Positions 6,213 through 8,457 of a stretch of DNA of 8,457 bases are shown here, piece after piece (the stretch's first letter is position 1; every line of letters starts with the position of its first letter). This DNA is from an uncultured Porphyromonadaceae bacterium (GTDB lineage: Bacteria > Bacteroidota > Bacteroidia > Bacteroidales > Muribaculaceae). Below the pieces are notes generated by a model that saw nothing but the letters and a program-made list of their open reading frames with translations, had not been told where the DNA came from and did not search any database. Made by a program: the position numbers and the translations under genes. The stretch lies in assembly GCA_947178565.1 (NCBI GenBank), contig CAMWYV010000032.1, forward strand, positions 1 through 8,457, in the 5' to 3' direction.

Positions 6213-7204
6213 TTCTCAAAACTGCTCTTATCCGGAAGGATATGATTAAATGCGGCATCAAGGCTCGCCATCACCTCGTTATAGTTGGGTATCTTCACGT
6301 TATCGTTGATACACACCAGATTATACGATTGATTATATATCGCCTTTACTGCTTGCTTAGATTTTATAAGCAGAGGGAACATCTTGGTATCTGCATAGGT
6401 ATTCAGAGGTTCGAAATTGCCGCGACATATCTGCCAGGTGCGGAATAGCTCAGGTGTGTAATCCGTCACCTTGCGGAATCGGTTAACGGAAGTTGCTGTC
6501 AGCTCCTCCCCTGCCGCATCCCAAACCTCCTCAAAAGTACTTTTCAGGTAAGGCTGTGCATTGTGCGGAGTACGCAGTGTTATAAACTTACCATACGGCT
6601 TTAGAATATAATTCAATCTGGCTCTGGATCCATAACTCGGGTCAAACCACTTGTCATGGTACTTGGCCATAACCTCGCGCTTGTCAAAATGACGGTTGAT
6701 TATACGGATATTGTTTTTTATCCTCTTATACCACTGCGACCAACTCGGATTATACTGAAACACAGCAATATCCCTCGGTAATCCATTTTTAAAAAACCGT
6801 TCTGGAGAAATATGATTGATTATATAGAAGTCATCATTGAAATAAACAAAACGGTCGGCAAGCCCCGGAATGCGATGAATATATCGCTCGATAACAACAG
6901 AATTGAATGTCGGAAGGAACTCTTCAGGAACAAAATCCCTATGGTTTACCATATTCAGCTTGGGGTTTGACGTGTTAAGCCATTCCGGTACCTGTCCGCT
7001 TGTCACAAAATGAATCTTCCTCACCCAGGGTGCGAACTGCTCCACACCCCTAAACCAATATTTTAGAAAACCATAGTCACGAAACCTTGCTTCCGACACA
7101 CCATTTTTCTCATTATCCTGTCGGTTTGAGTACTTATCAAACTCAGCCCTCCACTTTGGGTCATCCATATCCACCCAGGTAATTATGAAATCGACTTCCA
7201 TCAT
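6209..7204 (-). CDS. Stealth-family sugar-phosphate transferase (Stealth 2)
   Basis: A second Stealth protein, predicted to form a sugar-phosphodiester linkage in a surface polysaccharide. The 331-residue form starts MMEVDFIITWVDMDDPKW (CR1, 1-18). CR2 covers FLKYWFRGVEQFAPWVRK (46-63), IHFVTSGQVPEWLNTSNP and FVYFNDDFY (119-127) with the key Asn-Asp-Asp. CR3 is LRTPHNAQPYLKS (210-222), the His-bearing motif. CR4 is LVCINDN (296-302) and the end is DKSSFEK. The frame is open to an ATG at 7288, which would add 28 residues, but a good promoter lies at 7247-7278 inside that extension, so the start is taken at 7204 (7201 is equally possible). It overlaps the next gene by ATGA. It aligns with Stealth 1 only in the conserved blocks and is not a recent duplicate. 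Confidence 0.88.
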   Translation of the reverse strand: MMEVDFIITWVDMDDPKWRAEFDKYSNRQDNEKNGVSEARFRDYGFLKYWFRGVEQFAPWVRKIHFVTSGQVPEWLNTSNPKLNMVNHRDFVPEEFLPTFNSVVIERYIHRIPGLADRFVYFNDDFYIINHISPERFFKNGLPRDIAVFQYNPSWSQWYKRIKNNIRIINRHFDKREVMAKYHDKWFDPSYGSRARLNYILKPYGKFITLRTPHNAQPYLKSTFEEVWDAAGEELTATSVNRFRKVTDYTPELFRTWQICRGNFEPLNTYADTKMFPLLIKSKQAVKAIYNQSYNLVCINDNVKIPNYNEVMASLDAAFNHILPDKSSFEK

Positions 7205-7246
7205 ATCACCCTCGGTATTTAGTTTGCACTCATTCTTTTCATACCG

Positions 7247-7278
7247 CAAAGCTAACTCAAAAAATTCAATACACCAAC
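7247..7278 (-). promoter_or_regulatory. Promoter of the Stealth 2 - GT92 operon
   Basis: On the minus strand a -33-like GTTG (7275-7278) is followed after 20 bases by TAGCTTTG (7247-7254), a full match to the Bacteroidetes -7 consensus TAnnTTTG. Transcription would begin near 7240, giving a leader of about 35 bases before the ATG at 7204 and leaving the upstream in-frame ATG at 7288 untranscribed. Confidence 0.6.
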
Positions 7279-7365
7279 TTTCACACACCCCCTGTTTTCT
7301 TATAGAGTCAACAAGCTATGCCGCTATTTGGAGTTATTCTGCGGTTAAGATGAAAGCAATACAGA

Positions 7366-7388
7366 AATAACATTAATTAATTGTTATT
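7366..7388. repeat. 23-bp A/T-rich palindrome
   Basis: AATAACA (7366-7372) is repeated inverted as TGTTATT (7382-7388) around a nine-base A/T spacer. It lies upstream of both divergent transcription units and has the size of a dimer-binding operator, but no function can be shown. Confidence 0.5.
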
Positions 7389-7504
7389 CGGAAATGATGT
7401 TTCTACTCAACAATCTAAATTTGCCGATGGAAAGCATTGGCATTTTGTGAGTTTCAGATAAAACATTAATTTGCTACAGAGTTAGTGCGACTATTCGATT
7501 GACT

Positions 7505-7700
7505 CACGACATAGCAATTAGTGTTGACTAATTACCCGGCTTTAGTAAAATCCGGTAATTTTCGCTTTAGAGTTCCATGTAATAAGTCGAAAGGCAGGTT
7601 GCACCTTTTCAGGGCGCTGACCGCTTTCCACTTATTTGAACTCACGGTTTACCAGTGCCGACTAAAGCAGATGAGCGAAAAGGTTTCGCGCCTTTTTTCT
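7505..7700 (+). ncRNA. Candidate structured RNA or leader ending in a terminator
   Basis: TTTG at 7470-7473 is followed 18 bases later by TATTCG at 7492, a weak match to the Bacteroidetes promoter, which would start RNA near 7505. The segment contains a 9-bp hairpin with one bulged C (7530-7539 with 7552-7560), smaller possible stems such as TCAG/CTGA around 7610, and ends in a terminator-like hairpin with a T6 tract. The expected product is about 190 nt. It could be a free small RNA or an attenuated leader of the small ORF at 7759. No known RNA family was recognised, and a conserved short peptide in the GTG frame is an alternative. Confidence 0.35.
7675..7698 (+). terminator. Hairpin plus T6, upstream of the small-ORF cluster
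   Basis: GCGAAA (7675-7680) pairs perfectly with TTTCGC (7684-7689) over a three-base loop and is followed by GCC and six T (7693-7698). An alternative stem AAAAGG/CCTTTT (7678-7683 with 7691-7696) would compete with it, the kind of mutually exclusive pair seen in attenuators. It lies 60 bp before the start of the small ORF at 7759. Confidence 0.55.
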
Positions 7701-7745
7701 TGAGATCGCAGTGCCGAAATGCGTCAATGGAGGTTATCTATATAT

Positions 7746-7752
7746 AAAGGGG
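7746..7752 (+). promoter_or_regulatory. Shine-Dalgarno-like site AAAGGGG
   Basis: AAAGGGG ends six bases before the ATG at 7759. Most starts in this window have no purine-rich site, so this one stands out and supports translation of the 53-codon ORF. Confidence 0.5.
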
Positions 7753-7758
7753 TAAAAT

Positions 7759-7991
7759 ATGATTAATTGGCTTTTAAAGGCAAAACGAGATTTAAGCGGA
7801 GGTGTTGTCCGTCAGGAGGATAAGGGCAAGATTACCCGTATTCCTAAGGGCTACACTATTCAAGTACCCTCTGCCCGTACTGACTCACCTGATCCGAAGG
7901 ATGTGAAAGAGTTCTTTTAGCACCGGGCTTTGGTCCGTCAGTTGCGAACAGCGCAAAATCATCAGGCAATTGGGGCGTAACTAAGTTATAG
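7759..7991 (+). pseudogene. Small protein gene with an apparent one-base frameshift
   Basis: The intact frame from the ATG at 7759 gives a 53-residue basic protein that ends at TAG 7918-7920. Its body has KAKRDLSGGVV (7-17), IPKGYTIQVPS (28-38) and then DPKDVKEFF. The -1 frame beginning at 7911 is open to a TAG at 7989-7991 and reads VLLAPGFGPSVANSAKSSGN followed by WGVTKL, which looks like a natural protein end. One additional A in the AAA run at 7906-7908 would join the two into a single protein of about 77 residues. The K-G-x-x-I-x-V pattern followed by a helix and a closing beta strand resembles short unnamed Bacteroidales proteins; this is recollection, not a search result. The gene may be mutated, mis-sequenced, or simply a 53-residue protein. 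No function is proposed. Confidence 0.5.
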
Positions 7992-8000
7992 GCTATTACG

Positions 8001-8108
8001 ATGAATGAAAATAACTTCGGATTTTGTGAGGATGCGACTATTTGCCACAAAATCCAAGATCTGGTTGCAAACAATCTTTTAGGAGTAGAACAATTATATA
8101 AGATTTAA
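8001..8108 (+). CDS. Very small ORF, 35 residues (hypothetical)
   Basis: Begins with ATG nine bases after the stop at 7991 and ends with TAA at 8106-8108. The product starts MNENNFGFCEDATICHKI and continues as a leucine/asparagine-rich, probably helical segment ending EQLYKI. It has two cysteines and no signal peptide or membrane span. The case for it is position: it is co-directional and tightly spaced with the ORFs on both sides, and its start is embedded in TTACGATGA, much like the CTACGATGA at the next start. A 35-codon frame can occur by chance, and it might be a remnant of a longer gene. Confidence 0.3.
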   Translation: MNENNFGFCEDATICHKIQDLVANNLLGVEQLYKI

Positions 8109-8118
8109 CGTCGCTACG

Positions 8119-8397
8119 ATGATGACAGCTGTGCCTATCCCAATCACACATACCAATTTCATATACCTCACAACTCGTGCAAAAGGACAAGGACGGGGAG
8201 CTATAGGATTAGATTTACCGACATGGTTTTATCAATCAGCCGAAACTCCATTCATAATGATTGTAACACAAGACCGATGCAATAATATTCACATCTATAA
8301 TTATCAGCACTTCAGCAATTTAATCGGCACGAGGGGCATTTTGGAAAGTGGGAGAGAAATTTCGGTAAATTCAACTCTCTATCCCTCAAACATCTAA
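8119..8397 (+). CDS. Small hypothetical protein, 92 residues
   Basis: The frame starts with two ATGs (8119 and 8122) ten bases after the preceding small ORF. The sequence has alternating hydrophobic strands such as FIYLTTRAKGQGRGAIGLDL (14-33), TPFIMIVTQD (43-52) and NIHIYNYQHFSNLIG (55-69), and ends STLYPSNI. It looks like a compact beta-rich soluble domain, with no signal peptide or membrane segment, and no family was recognised. The N-terminus may be incomplete, since the first predicted strand starts soon after Met, so it could be the tail of a decayed larger gene. Open frames on the opposite strand over parts of this region are shorter and less protein-like. Confidence is limited because it is short and lacks a Shine-Dalgarno. 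Confidence 0.42.
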   Translation: MMTAVPIPITHTNFIYLTTRAKGQGRGAIGLDLPTWFYQSAETPFIMIVTQDRCNNIHIYNYQHFSNLIGTRGILESGREISVNSTLYPSNI

Positions 8398-8457
8398 CGT
8401 CTTTTTCGTACCGCAGCTTCTTTTTGCCGCTATTTGCTTGAATTCTCAGGTACAAAT

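Larger units (their letters stand above)
7289..7758. other. Intergenic region without a convincing protein gene
   Basis: This stretch separates the leftward glycan operon from the rightward small ORFs. It is A/T-rich up to about 7530 and richer in G+C from 7570 to 7700. It holds a 23-bp palindrome (7366-7388), a weak promoter-like pair (7470-7495), a bulged hairpin (7530-7560) and a terminator-like hairpin (7675-7698), treated separately. The only longer frame, 7521-7703, needs a GTG start and coincides with the structured segment; it is not called as a gene. Confidence 0.6.

Noticed and set aside
7521..7703. 60-codon frame with GTG start (basic, leucine/phenylalanine-rich)
   Set aside because: No Shine-Dalgarno, unusual start, and it coincides with hairpins and the terminator at 7675-7698, which fit an RNA better. 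Kept open as an alternative in the ncRNA entry.
7900..7925. Programmed -1 frameshift in the small gene
   Set aside because: The site GTGAAAGAGTTC is not an X-XXY-YYZ slippery heptamer and no clear downstream stimulatory stem was seen; a simple indel is more likely.
7856..8074. 72-codon minus-strand frame
   Set aside because: Antisense to the small ORFs at 7759 and 8001; no family features and a promoterless start inside another gene region.
8094..8162. 22-residue hydrophobic minus-strand ORF (MKLVCVIGIG...)
   Set aside because: It looks like a single membrane span, but it is very short, antisense to two plus-strand ORFs, and has no visible promoter or ribosome site.
8312..8457. Minus-strand frame open at the right edge, ending with a CPSCRLNC segment
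   Set aside because: The Cys-x-x-Cys looks zinc-ribbon-like, but the frame is only 47 codons, overlaps the 92-residue plus ORF, and continues outside the window, so it cannot be judged.
7289..8457. Mobile element, attachment site or tRNA at the right end
   Set aside because: No integrase, transposase, terminal repeats, target-site duplication or tRNA cloverleaf could be found.

Overview
The window looks like a chromosomal segment of a Bacteroidales bacterium (Bacteroidota), possibly Muribaculaceae, Prevotella or Bacteroides; the genus cannot be fixed from sequence alone. Reasons: the acpP-fabF pair, the scarcity of Shine-Dalgarno sites before most genes, several TAnnTTTG boxes (the -7 element of the Bacteroidetes sigma factor) and a lipid A acyltransferase, which implies a Gram-negative envelope.

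Left part (1-2512, plus strand): the 3' end of acpP (acyl carrier protein), complete fabF (3-oxoacyl-ACP synthase II), a hairpin terminator, then a late acyltransferase of lipid A synthesis (LpxL/LpxM family). ACP and FabF make the acyl-ACP that such an acyltransferase uses.

Middle part (2509-7204): a compact glycan-assembly island of five genes in alternating orientation. A fucosyltransferase-like gene points left and meets the acyltransferase tail to tail with a 4-bp overlap. It is divergent from a two-gene cassette pointing right (GT-A glycosyltransferase, then a Stealth-family sugar-phosphate transferase). That cassette meets, with no gap, a second two-gene cassette transcribed leftwards (Stealth, then a GT92-like glycosyltransferase, coupled through ATGA). 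Each cassette therefore pairs one glycosyltransferase with one Stealth protein. The likely product is a cell-surface glycan (LPS/LOS or capsule) with phosphodiester-linked sugars; this is inference from families and position. The divergent promoter region holds a 40-bp inverted repeat carrying a TACCTTTG box on each strand.

Right part (7205-8457): a long intergenic stretch with the promoter of the leftward operon, a 23-bp palindrome and a possible structured RNA ending in a hairpin plus six T. It is followed by a cluster of very small plus-strand ORFs (7759-8397). The first has a good Shine-Dalgarno and appears to carry a one-base frameshift; the other two are uncertain. No tRNA, rRNA, CRISPR, insertion sequence or integrase was seen.
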